Shown here: piece after piece, positions 9,242-17,152 of the stretch
Layout: the number at the start of each line of letters is the position of its first letter
How positions within the stretch are numbered: position 1 is the first letter of the stretch
From: CAYSCW01 sp964449165
GTDB lineage: Bacteria; Acidobacteriota; Aminicenantia; Aminicenantales; Aminicenantaceae
Reading direction: 5' to 3'
DNA: 64,000 nt
Assembly: GCA_964449165.1 (NCBI GenBank)
Contig: CAYVAT010000011.1
Span: forward strand, 1 to 64,000
The notes under the pieces: generated by a model
Seen by the model: the letters and a program-made list of their open reading frames with translations, nothing else
The model's database searches: none
Told to the model about the DNA's origin: nothing
Program-made: the position numbers and the translations under genes

Positions 9242-10785
9242 TCACTACCCCGTGCAATCTTTGCGATCATATCCTTAACGTCCTTGCTAAACTGTATGCA
9301 AGTGAGGGGATCGAGATACATCATGTGTCCGCCAACATAGGATTTGAAATTGATCGAGCGTTGCAATGCCGGCGGCAGATGGCGCCAGGTCTCTTCGTTG
9401 GCGGCACAAGTCGCATATGAATCGTAGAGACCTGAAGCAACCAGGACTTTCATGCGTGGGTTGATCGCGATAGCTTCTTCGGTCGCAGGCAGCGGCGGGC
9501 CGATACGGGGAGGACCGCTGCCGCGCTGAGCCGCTTCAGCCATGATCGCTTGCATCTCCTCGGGCGATACCGGAGCTGTGGCGTAGTTCCAGCGTGAATT
9601 GACGCTTTCGGGGTACGTCCCTGATGGCGCATAGCCTTGTTCCCAATCTTCCAGATTTACATAAGGCAGGGTAGTGCGATAACCGAGATCACGACGGATA
9701 TAGTGGAGGATCGCTGATTTGCCCTTGAATTCCTCTACAGAAGTGGATTGTCCTGCCTGCACCGTCTGCCGCATATCGAAGGTCTGAAGTATTTTATCTT
9801 GATCCTTAAGCAGGCCTGTCCGGAACTGCCTCGGCGTGATTATGAGGGTCTTGCGATCGATCTGTTCGACCGGAAAGCCGGTGAAGTAGGAGAGCTGTTG
9901 GATCACGGCCGTGCGTTCGGAATCGGATAGATTGTCCGGCTTGGCAAGTGCCGGAGCATAAGTTTCCCGCGCCCATTCTTCGGCCTTTTTACTGATGGTG
10001 TCGGGATCCTTGCCCAACGTAGGTGATGTCTTGCCGTGATAGAGAGCTGTCAACGATAAATCGACCACGTGGAGGGCGTTTTTCAATTCGGGTGGGCAGT
10101 ATTCGGTATTGAGGCCAGATCCGCCGGAGATCAGGACCAATTCGTCGACTCTTATTCCTCGCTTCTCCAGAGCATAGCTTACGGTTGCCGCGCGGGGTGC
10201 GCCCCAGCTCTCACCCGCAAGAACCACCGGCCTGCCATCCGCATCGTGCAGCAGGCGCCAGCACCGGACGAACTCGGTGACCGAGGCTGTATCGCCGAGG
10301 GTACCGTAGAATTCCGATGCGTATTTGGCCTTTGTCGGCCGGCTGAAACCACAGCCGATCGGATCGACAAACACCAAGTCCGTCTCAGTAAGCCATGTCT
10401 CGGCATTGTCGACCAGATCCTCTCCTTCGGCCCGCTTGGGCCCGGCAGCATAGAAGTGGAGAAGTGAAGAGTTGGCGCCCGGACCCCCATTCCATACGAA
10501 GGTCACCGGCCGTGGCTTGTCTGAAGTCGGGACGCGGTAGGCAATGTAGAACATATAGCCGTGGGGCTCACCCGTCTCGACGTCGCGGATGGCGATCCGG
10601 CCAGTTTCAGCGGTGTACTCCAGAAGCTTACCATCCGCTTCGATCCGATGCTCGGTGACAACCACCGGCTCTTCCTGAGTTGTGGCCCTAAGCGGCGCAG
10701 TGAATGTTAGGAAAACCGCAGCCGCCATGATGATCAAGCTCGAAATCGTCGTTCCCTTCTTTATCATTTCAAGTGTTCTACACAT
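9238..10785 (-). CDS. Exported S10-family serine carboxypeptidase-like protein
   Basis: Family S10 motifs are complete: VWNGGPGANSS (oxyanion hole), LAGESWGAPRAA (nucleophile), VASGLYDSYAT (acid) and GGHMMYLD (histidine). A signal peptide is visible (SSLIIMAAAVFLTFTAPLRA). I prefer ATG 10785 over ATG 10791 because AAGGGAG lies directly against the upper ATG but at a normal distance from the lower one. It is followed by the possible small ORF and then the M61 lipoprotein, forming the upstream copy of the S10-M61 pair. Between this gene and the M14 gene are 162-168 bases that may hold a separate promoter, although I cannot point to a convincing one. Confidence 0.87.
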   Translation of the reverse strand: MCRTLEMIKKGTTISSLIIMAAAVFLTFTAPLRATTQEEPVVVTEHRIEADGKLLEYTAETGRIAIRDVETGEPHGYMFYIAYRVPTSDKPRPVTFVWNGGPGANSSLLHFYAAGPKRAEGEDLVDNAETWLTETDLVFVDPIGCGFSRPTKAKYASEFYGTLGDTASVTEFVRCWRLLHDADGRPVVLAGESWGAPRAATVSYALEKRGIRVDELVLISGGSGLNTEYCPPELKNALHVVDLSLTALYHGKTSPTLGKDPDTISKKAEEWARETYAPALAKPDNLSDSERTAVIQQLSYFTGFPVEQIDRKTLIITPRQFRTGLLKDQDKILQTFDMRQTVQAGQSTSVEEFKGKSAILHYIRRDLGYRTTLPYVNLEDWEQGYAPSGTYPESVNSRWNYATAPVSPEEMQAIMAEAAQRGSGPPRIGPPLPATEEAIAINPRMKVLVASGLYDSYATCAANEETWRHLPPALQRSINFKSYVGGHMMYLDPLTCIQFSKDVKDMIAKIARGSE

Positions 10786-10953
10786 TTCCATCTCCCTTCA
10801 ATTGGAATCGCTGTCATTTTGCCTGCAAGGAAATGCTCGTCGTTTTGTTTCTATCGTCATAAGCACTTCCTTTCGCTCCCTTTGGAAACATCGCCGCGCC
10901 ACATCACAAAACAGACTTGCTCTAATCTGGTAAATGACTTAAGTTCCGTTCAA

Positions 10954-13677
10954 TTATGAAACCCTACTACTGAAGTTGAAGATTGCGTTGAACAGCAAGC
11001 GATATTCGCCGATGTTTTGATGGCGGAACATGGGATTGGTGATAAACATAAGCAGTTGTCCCTGGCCTAGCGGCACCCTGATTATGGCGGGCCGGTCTTT
11101 GGTTTCCTCGATGCCGATGAACTCGCCGCTCAACAATGATTCTTCTTTTCCCTGGAAGCGGAGTAAGACCTCCGCGCCTGTCCCTGGCGTCACAGCGTGT
11201 AGCGTCGGCACCGCCCATCTTACCGGCATGGTTGTTCCAGTATAGCCATAGAAAAGCGGATTTTCCGGCGATTCAATCCTGGCTTCGACGATCGGGCCGA
11301 TCGCTCGAAATTTCTCGGAGGGTTTCGTCGCCGTTATTCCCTGAGTCCACTTATAGGCAACAGGAATCTCGCTGGCCAGGCCAAGAGTGATCAGCGTGCC
11401 ACCCTGCTCGACGAACATCCGGAGCTCCCGAAGTCCCTCCTCGCCCATGCCGCCGCGGATGTCGGGCGAAGATCCGTAGTCGCCGAGATACTTGAACTCC
11501 GCAGTTTTCGTGTACGGCAGTGGTTTCCCTTTCAAAGGGATATCCTCGACGATGCTCTGTGGCGTCCTTCGTCCTTGACTGGGAATCAGGATGACATCGT
11601 ACCGTGATCGCAGATCGCCCTCCCGAACCTGTTCCTTGTAGATGAGGTCGTACTTCACCTCTGACTGGTCGAGCCCATATCGAACCCACCCCACGTCCTG
11701 CGTGGACCCCCACGTCGAGTATAAAGCCAGCCGTGGCAGCGTCAGTTCATGAAGGGAGATCGAGGGAGCCTCATCCAGGGCGATGGCTGTGAGGCCGAGA
11801 GATTCGACAGACCTTTCGAGCTGCTTACGAGCAGAGGCCGAAACGATCAACGAGCCGGAGGGAACCGTCACCCCGGCTGCTTGGAAGGCTTGCTCGGCGA
11901 CTTGCACTGGAGTTGTTGCCAGCCTGTACCGCAGAGTCGTAAGGTTGATGGATCCGTGGTCGAGCACAGCGTAGAAAGAGGTCTGTTGAGAGGGGAACAC
12001 GCCCTTGGGCTCGTATCGGTCTACAGGCCTAACGGCAGCATCTAACACTTTGCTATCCGAACTCTCAATAACTTTGCTGTGCGACATCAAACCCATGGTC
12101 CAGGCTGTATCGTCCAGCTTCTTGGAGTCGGCCTCGTACACCTGTCTCTCGAGCAGGGTCCGGGCAAACCGCCCGAAGGGCTGGTTGAGCTTTACGACAA
12201 GAGAGCCAGAGGGGAAGCGGCCCTCGTTCACGCTGATTTCCTGCGTCGCTTCACCGACTTCAATACCTTGACGCCGCAGGTAGTTGACGACGAAGGCTAC
12301 CCGAGTGAGGTCCGGCTGGTCACACGGCAGGATATAGGCAAAGGGTGCCTTTGTGGTGCCCTCGGCGATTGAGTTTTTGCTCATCAGATAAAAGTTTTCA
12401 AGGATGATCTGCGGATTGGCCGCTGCGAGTTCGAGCGTACACAACACGCCAGTCTCCGAGTAGTTGATGTTGTTCCTGGCTGACCAGAGCACTTCTGCGT
12501 AGGCAGGCAGCGGTCGGCGCCAGTCGCGGGCCGTGTAATCACGCGCTAAAAACCAGGGAAGGGGAGGTCCGCCGGGCTTCGCTTTGGGCGGTGCGATGTT
12601 GCGCAGCATCGTGTTCGGACCGCTGTTGCTGAAGGTCTCGTACATCTGGATCACAGCGTTGTGGTTCGCGCCGATGGAAATGAAGTACCCGGGCCACCAG
12701 ATGTCGTAGGTTCCGTGGTCCCAGACACCCGGCATGCCGTAGCCCACCATTCGCATTTTCTGGTAGCTCGAGAACCAGTAGAGTTCTGCGAAGAGGATGG
12801 GATCAAGGCCTGGATCTTTGACCGAATAGCCTGAGTAAATATAAAGATACGGCAGCGACTCATGCAGATCGTGCATGACTGTCGGCCGCCATTTTAAGTG
12901 GAAGTCGAGGTGTGCACTGGCCGATGCTCCGGTGAAGTTGATGTCCCGGTTGTTGTCGTGGTAGATGTACTTGCCCCAGTAGGGGGGACCTGGAGCCCGG
13001 TCCTTGTAGTCGGTTTCATCCGTCTTGTGCCGGTAGTACCAGTCCACGATCCGGTCGCGCCCGTCAGGGTCGGCGACGGGCGTGAGGACAACAATCACGT
13101 TTTGACGGATATTGCGGATCAGATCGCTCTCCTCGACCGCTAACCGGAATGCAAGCTCGATAAGCATCTCGGACATTCCCGTCTCTGACGCATGGAGGCC
13201 GCCTGTAATGTGATAGATCGGCTTGGCCTTGATGATAATCGCGGCGGCCTCGAAGCCCCTGAGACTGCGGGGGTCGCCGAGATGTATGAGATAGTCGCGA
13301 TATATCTCAAGGTCGCGGATGTTCTCTTCGGACGAGATGAAGGCAACGAGGATGTCCCGGCCTTCTTCGGTCTTGCCGATCGTCACCAGTTTCACGCGCG
13401 GCGATTGCTCCTCGAGCGCCTGAAAGTAACTATAAATCTCTTCCGAATAATGCAGGATGTTCGGTGCACCGATGTGCTCGCCCAGAACCTCCTTTGGGGA
13501 CGGCAAGGTCAGGGATTTGGGCAGATGGTCAACGAGCGGGCTCAGGAATTCCGGGCGTGTCGTCCACTCCTTTACGGCCTGTGAGAAATCGTCGTCCAAG
13601 GCCTGAGTCTGAACACCAGCCGCAACGGAGGCAAGCGCCAGGACGGCAAATATAACCAGAAGCAGTGAGCGCGTCAT
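10954..13677 (-). CDS. Exported M14-family zinc carboxypeptidase with C-terminal glutamine-amidotransferase-like domain
   Basis: After a signal peptide (LLLVIFAVLALASVAAG) the N-terminal half is an M14 metallocarboxypeptidase domain: GGLHASETG carries the HxxE zinc ligands (His162, Glu165), DPDGRDR follows, and MHDLHES is a candidate third ligand region. The last third (YDVILIPSQG, then EEGLRELRMFVEQGGTLITL) resembles the class I glutamine-amidotransferase-like fold that accompanies many large bacterial M14 proteins, without an obvious catalytic cysteine. At 907 residues it belongs to this large subtype. Its ATG overlaps the upstream S10 frame as ATGA, so the two are probably translationally coupled. 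The enzyme should trim C-terminal residues outside the cytoplasm; specificity cannot be read here. Confidence 0.85.
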   Translation of the reverse strand: MTRSLLLVIFAVLALASVAAGVQTQALDDDFSQAVKEWTTRPEFLSPLVDHLPKSLTLPSPKEVLGEHIGAPNILHYSEEIYSYFQALEEQSPRVKLVTIGKTEEGRDILVAFISSEENIRDLEIYRDYLIHLGDPRSLRGFEAAAIIIKAKPIYHITGGLHASETGMSEMLIELAFRLAVEESDLIRNIRQNVIVVLTPVADPDGRDRIVDWYYRHKTDETDYKDRAPGPPYWGKYIYHDNNRDINFTGASASAHLDFHLKWRPTVMHDLHESLPYLYIYSGYSVKDPGLDPILFAELYWFSSYQKMRMVGYGMPGVWDHGTYDIWWPGYFISIGANHNAVIQMYETFSNSGPNTMLRNIAPPKAKPGGPPLPWFLARDYTARDWRRPLPAYAEVLWSARNNINYSETGVLCTLELAAANPQIILENFYLMSKNSIAEGTTKAPFAYILPCDQPDLTRVAFVVNYLRRQGIEVGEATQEISVNEGRFPSGSLVVKLNQPFGRFARTLLERQVYEADSKKLDDTAWTMGLMSHSKVIESSDSKVLDAAVRPVDRYEPKGVFPSQQTSFYAVLDHGSINLTTLRYRLATTPVQVAEQAFQAAGVTVPSGSLIVSASARKQLERSVESLGLTAIALDEAPSISLHELTLPRLALYSTWGSTQDVGWVRYGLDQSEVKYDLIYKEQVREGDLRSRYDVILIPSQGRRTPQSIVEDIPLKGKPLPYTKTAEFKYLGDYGSSPDIRGGMGEEGLRELRMFVEQGGTLITLGLASEIPVAYKWTQGITATKPSEKFRAIGPIVEARIESPENPLFYGYTGTTMPVRWAVPTLHAVTPGTGAEVLLRFQGKEESLLSGEFIGIEETKDRPAIIRVPLGQGQLLMFITNPMFRHQNIGEYRLLFNAIFNFSSRVS

Positions 13678-15353
13678 GACAGGGAAATCCGATTGCGTNN
13701 NNNNNNNNNNNNNNNNNNNNNNNNNNNNNNNNNNNNNNNNNNNNNNNNNNNNNNNNNNNNNNNNNNNNNNNNNNNNNNNNNNNNNNNNNNNNNNNNNNGC
13801 CTCAGGTCTTCGGCGAGCATTCTCCGGTTTGCTGCTCCGATATAGGGCATGTGCCCCGATGGATAGAGCTTATGAGATACACGGCTCCGGTCGATGTCGA
13901 TATGCGAAATGGTGTACTCGGCCGAGCCGAGTGTGGTCACCAGATCGAAATAACCGGTGCCGACGAGGAGTTTCAGACCCGGATTCCTACGCATGGCAAC
14001 GGCCAGATCTTCGGCGTAGTTCTTGTTCGAGGCGGGAATTCCCGGACCGAATCCATAGTCCCAGGCTGCGTTGACTTTTCTGAATTCGATGGCGTTATAG
14101 GAACGTCCAATCTGCACGCGAAGCTCTTTTTTCAAATATTCATTGAGAGTGGCCACAAAGGCCGGTACGTATTGAGCCATCGCCGGATCGTCTGCAACAG
14201 GATCTTTTCCCGAGGGCATGAGCGGCAGGGTGAAACGGCCGTCATAGAGACCCAATTGCTTGCCTTCTGACTTGAGCAATTCGGCGGCGAAGTCGTGTGC
14301 GCCGACGCGCAGATCGTTTTCGATGATGAAATTTTGGGAGAGTCCGGTTAAAACCGCCAGGCGGTCGGCGATGCGGCTTCGTTCATCGGGGGATAGAGCC
14401 GAACCTGCATAGAGCGCCCGGATGTAATCGCCAGCGGCAAAAGCGCGTGCCTCGTCCACATGCTGCTCGAGGGATCTGTTCTTATGACCAACTTTGCCGT
14501 GATACCAGGCTGTCGCGGCCAGCGCAGGCAGCACGTTCAGGAATCCGGTATCGCCCCCTCGTCCGCCGAACATGTTCATCGCCTGACCCATCAGGATGAC
14601 TCCGTTCAAGGTGATGCCATCCATGCGTCCGGTCGATAATGGTCCTCCCGCAAGCATACGGGAGACCACCGCTGCACGTACAGTGCCATAGCTTTCTCCC
14701 ATGAGGAATTTGGGGGAATTCCAGCGCCCGTTCCTTTCCACCCAGTCCTCGATGAACTCGCAGGTCACTTTGGCATCTTGCTTCACACCGTAAAACAGCT
14801 TCTCGTTGTTTTCCCCGAGAACCCGGCTGAATCCGGTTCCCGGAGGATCGAAGAGGACGATATCGGCCACATCCAGTATGCTGTCGGGGTTGGGGCCGAA
14901 GAGAAAAGGGGGAGTAGTCCTGGGATGAACTTCCTCCTCGCTGATAGTATCCTGGAACAGCACGCGGTAAGGACCTAAAAGGCCCATGTGCATCCATAGA
15001 GATGCTGAACCGGGACCGCCGTTGAAGGCAAAAATGACCGGTCGGCGCGCCGTATTGTGGACATCCGTCCGTACATAGCTTATCGAAACAAGGCTGGCTG
15101 TGCTTTTGCCCCGGTCATTGAAAGAGAATGTTTCTTCCACTATGGCTGAATATGTGATCTGTTTACCGCTGATAGTAGTGGTATGGTTTGTGACGATCTT
15201 ATAGGGTGGGCGAGTCGAATCCTCGCTGGCAGGCGTTGTGGGTTCAGATTGCTGAGCCATTGATGCAAGCACTGCTGCTACAAGAACGGCAATGGCCATT
15301 GTTATGGAACGAATTTTTAATTTCGTTTTAAAACTTCTTGTGAATTTCATCAT
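13674..15353 (-). CDS. Exported S10-family serine carboxypeptidase-like protein, interrupted by an assembly gap
   Basis: The S10 catalytic elements are all upstream of the gap: FNGGPGSASLWMH, LMGESYGTVRAAV, VGTGYFDLVTTLG and SGHMPYIG. An N-terminal hydrophobic segment (TMAIAVLVAAVLASMA) is a signal peptide. The frame enters the N run just after LAEDLR and leaves it to end at 13674, but sister proteins end only about 10-20 residues after the equivalent point, so the true stop could lie inside the gap. Its ATG at 15353 overlaps the preceding S10 stop as ATGA. It is more like the neighbouring S10 at 15350-16882 in its central region (the WYHG and LSPDERxRIADRLA-type segments), suggesting a tandem duplication. 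Confidence 0.8.
   Translation of the reverse strand: MMKFTRSFKTKLKIRSITMAIAVLVAAVLASMAQQSEPTTPASEDSTRPPYKIVTNHTTTISGKQITYSAIVEETFSFNDRGKSTASLVSISYVRTDVHNTARRPVIFAFNGGPGSASLWMHMGLLGPYRVLFQDTISEEEVHPRTTPPFLFGPNPDSILDVADIVLFDPPGTGFSRVLGENNEKLFYGVKQDAKVTCEFIEDWVERNGRWNSPKFLMGESYGTVRAAVVSRMLAGGPLSTGRMDGITLNGVILMGQAMNMFGGRGGDTGFLNVLPALAATAWYHGKVGHKNRSLEQHVDEARAFAAGDYIRALYAGSALSPDERSRIADRLAVLTGLSQNFIIENDLRVGAHDFAAELLKSEGKQLGLYDGRFTLPLMPSGKDPVADDPAMAQYVPAFVATLNEYLKKELRVQIGRSYNAIEFRKVNAAWDYGFGPGIPASNKNYAEDLAVAMRRNPGLKLLVGTGYFDLVTTLGSAEYTISHIDIDRSRVSHKLYPSGHMPYIGAANRRMLAEDLRXXXXXXXXXXXXXXXXXXXXXXXXXXXXXXXXXXRNRISLS
13699..13798. other. Assembly gap (100 N)
   Basis: This is exactly 100 undetermined bases, the conventional placeholder for a scaffold gap of unknown size. 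It falls at the 3' end of an S10 peptidase gene and just before the M14 gene, so the apparent 4-base overlap between them depends on the real sequence here. Confidence 0.97.
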
Positions 15354-16882
15354 TGTCCTCCCGAGATGAGTGCGCGCACATCATCCATCATTTGCTTCAG
15401 GCTTTTCTCGACCGAATAGGCCATGTGCCCGCCCTCATAAAGCACGATGCGGACTCTGTCCTTCGGCCAGCCGGATTGGGCTATGGCGTATTCCGAAGCA
15501 CCGATGGTCGTCGTGAGGTCATAATATCCGGCCGCAACCACAATGTGGAGGTCAGGATTCTTGGCCATGGCCTTGCGGATCGATTCCATGTAAGGCCAAT
15601 CGCTGAAAGGTGTGGTTCCTCCCCATTTCCAGCCTTCCAAATCCTTCACTGGAGAGTCGGTGATGTAATCGGTCAAATCAAGATCGAGATATTCTCTGGC
15701 ATATTTGTGAAAGCCGGAGATTGCGGCCGAATTGATTCGCTTCGAGGGATCAGGAACCTTGCCTTCCTCCGCTACTTTGGTCTTATAACGCCCGTCATAG
15801 TAACCGATCACTTTGTCCTGGTCCTTGAGCAGCTCTGAGCGAAAAGGGATTTTTCTGATCCTCAGATTGTTCCTGATATAAAGGTCGACCGGAAGGCCGG
15901 TGAATGCTGCCAGCCGGTGGGCGATGCGATTTCTTTCATCTGGAGAAAGCGCGTCGCCTTGGAATAGTGCCGTCAGATAATCGGTGCGTGCAAACATTCG
16001 TACCTCGTCGAGGAACTGTTCGAAGGTTCTGTCATTCCTGTCGACGCGGCCGTGATACCAGCCGAGAGCCGCCAGTGTAGGCAGCGAAACGACATAACCG
16101 ATTATGTTGCCCGGGCGCGACGAGGTTTCGACTATGTTCAAAGCCTGCCCCATCAGGAACACCCCGTCCAGGCGAACCGGAGGGTCCCTATGGGTTAGCT
16201 GACAGGCAGCGACGGCTGCGCGGAGCGTTCCATAGCTTTCTCCGAAGAGATATTTCGGAGATTCCAGGCGGCCATGGTTGCGTGACCAGGTCTCGACGAA
16301 CTGGGATAATTGTCGTGCATCGGCTTCGACGGAGAAGTAGGTATCCGGCGAAGTTCCCTCACTCACACGGCTGAAACCTGTTCCCGCAGGGTCGAAGAAG
16401 ACTAGATCGGCTGTGTCCAGTACGGTATAGGTGTTGTCGATGAGGGGAAAAGTTGCTGGATCCGCGTCCAGATCGTGCGGGAAAGCCACCCGTTTCGGTC
16501 CGAATGCGGCCATGTGGAGATAAACGGAAGGCACGAGCGGTCCTCCGTTGAATAGGAAAATCACGGGACGGGATGTGGCGTCATTAATATCGTCCCTTAT
16601 ATAGGAAATTGACACGATGTGGGCAGACGGAACCTTTTCACCGTCCGTGACAATAGTATCCTCGATCACGGCAACATAGGCCACCGTTTGGCCGTTGAAT
16701 GTGCCTTGATGATGGGTGACCGACGGCAAATTCAGCGGGACAATCAAAGATTCTTTTTTTTGCTGGCAGCATACCGCACTCGGCGATGACTCTCCAAATG
16801 CCGCCGTATTGAGCATAACGATGTCTGATAACAACGTCAGAACGATAAAAAAAACTAAGGGAATAAATGATTTTTTCGGCAT
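15350..16882 (-). CDS. Exported S10-family serine carboxypeptidase-like protein
   Basis: All S10 elements are present: FNGGPLVPSVYLH, LFGESYGTLRAAV, VAAGYYDLTTTIG and YEGGHMAY. The oxyanion motif reads NGGPL instead of the usual NGGPG. A hydrophobic leader (FIPLVFFIVLTLLSDIV) marks export. The start at 16882 follows GAGGAGG in the reverse strand. It is the first peptidase after the TonB receptor gene, separated from it by 270 bases, and overlaps the next S10 gene by ATGA. The role is removal of C-terminal residues from peptides in the envelope or outside the cell, by family analogy. Confidence 0.86.
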   Translation of the reverse strand: MPKKSFIPLVFFIVLTLLSDIVMLNTAAFGESSPSAVCCQQKKESLIVPLNLPSVTHHQGTFNGQTVAYVAVIEDTIVTDGEKVPSAHIVSISYIRDDINDATSRPVIFLFNGGPLVPSVYLHMAAFGPKRVAFPHDLDADPATFPLIDNTYTVLDTADLVFFDPAGTGFSRVSEGTSPDTYFSVEADARQLSQFVETWSRNHGRLESPKYLFGESYGTLRAAVAACQLTHRDPPVRLDGVFLMGQALNIVETSSRPGNIIGYVVSLPTLAALGWYHGRVDRNDRTFEQFLDEVRMFARTDYLTALFQGDALSPDERNRIAHRLAAFTGLPVDLYIRNNLRIRKIPFRSELLKDQDKVIGYYDGRYKTKVAEEGKVPDPSKRINSAAISGFHKYAREYLDLDLTDYITDSPVKDLEGWKWGGTTPFSDWPYMESIRKAMAKNPDLHIVVAAGYYDLTTTIGASEYAIAQSGWPKDRVRIVLYEGGHMAYSVEKSLKQMMDDVRALISGGQ

Positions 16883-16989
16883 GAAAGAGTCCTCCTCTGA
16901 ATCCCTTTATTCAGGCTCGTCGAAAATTAGAGCCTTGCCTCCTGCTTCAATATGAAAACAAAAAACGCTTTTTGGCTTCAAGATCTTGC

Positions 16990-17008
16990 TGAATAGAAAC
17001 GCTATTCA
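16990..17008. repeat. 7-bp inverted repeat between receptor and first peptidase gene
   Basis: TGAATAG (16990-16996) and CTATTCA (17002-17008) form a perfect 7-bp inverted repeat around a 5-base loop within the 270-base spacer 16883-17152. No T-tract follows it on the transcribed strand, so it is not a typical terminator; it could be an operator or a processing hairpin. The rest of the spacer shows no gene. Confidence 0.4.
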
Positions 17009-17152
17009 AAATCCTGAAGTCAATAAGCAATCAAATTCATTTAATATCAGAACAAATCCTGCCAACCTAGAAATGCAACAGGCTGAATACGAAAGGGGGA
17101 GAGCCTCCTCTATTAAATCTCTCCTTGTCGTCTCGAAATTTCTTTCTTTAAC

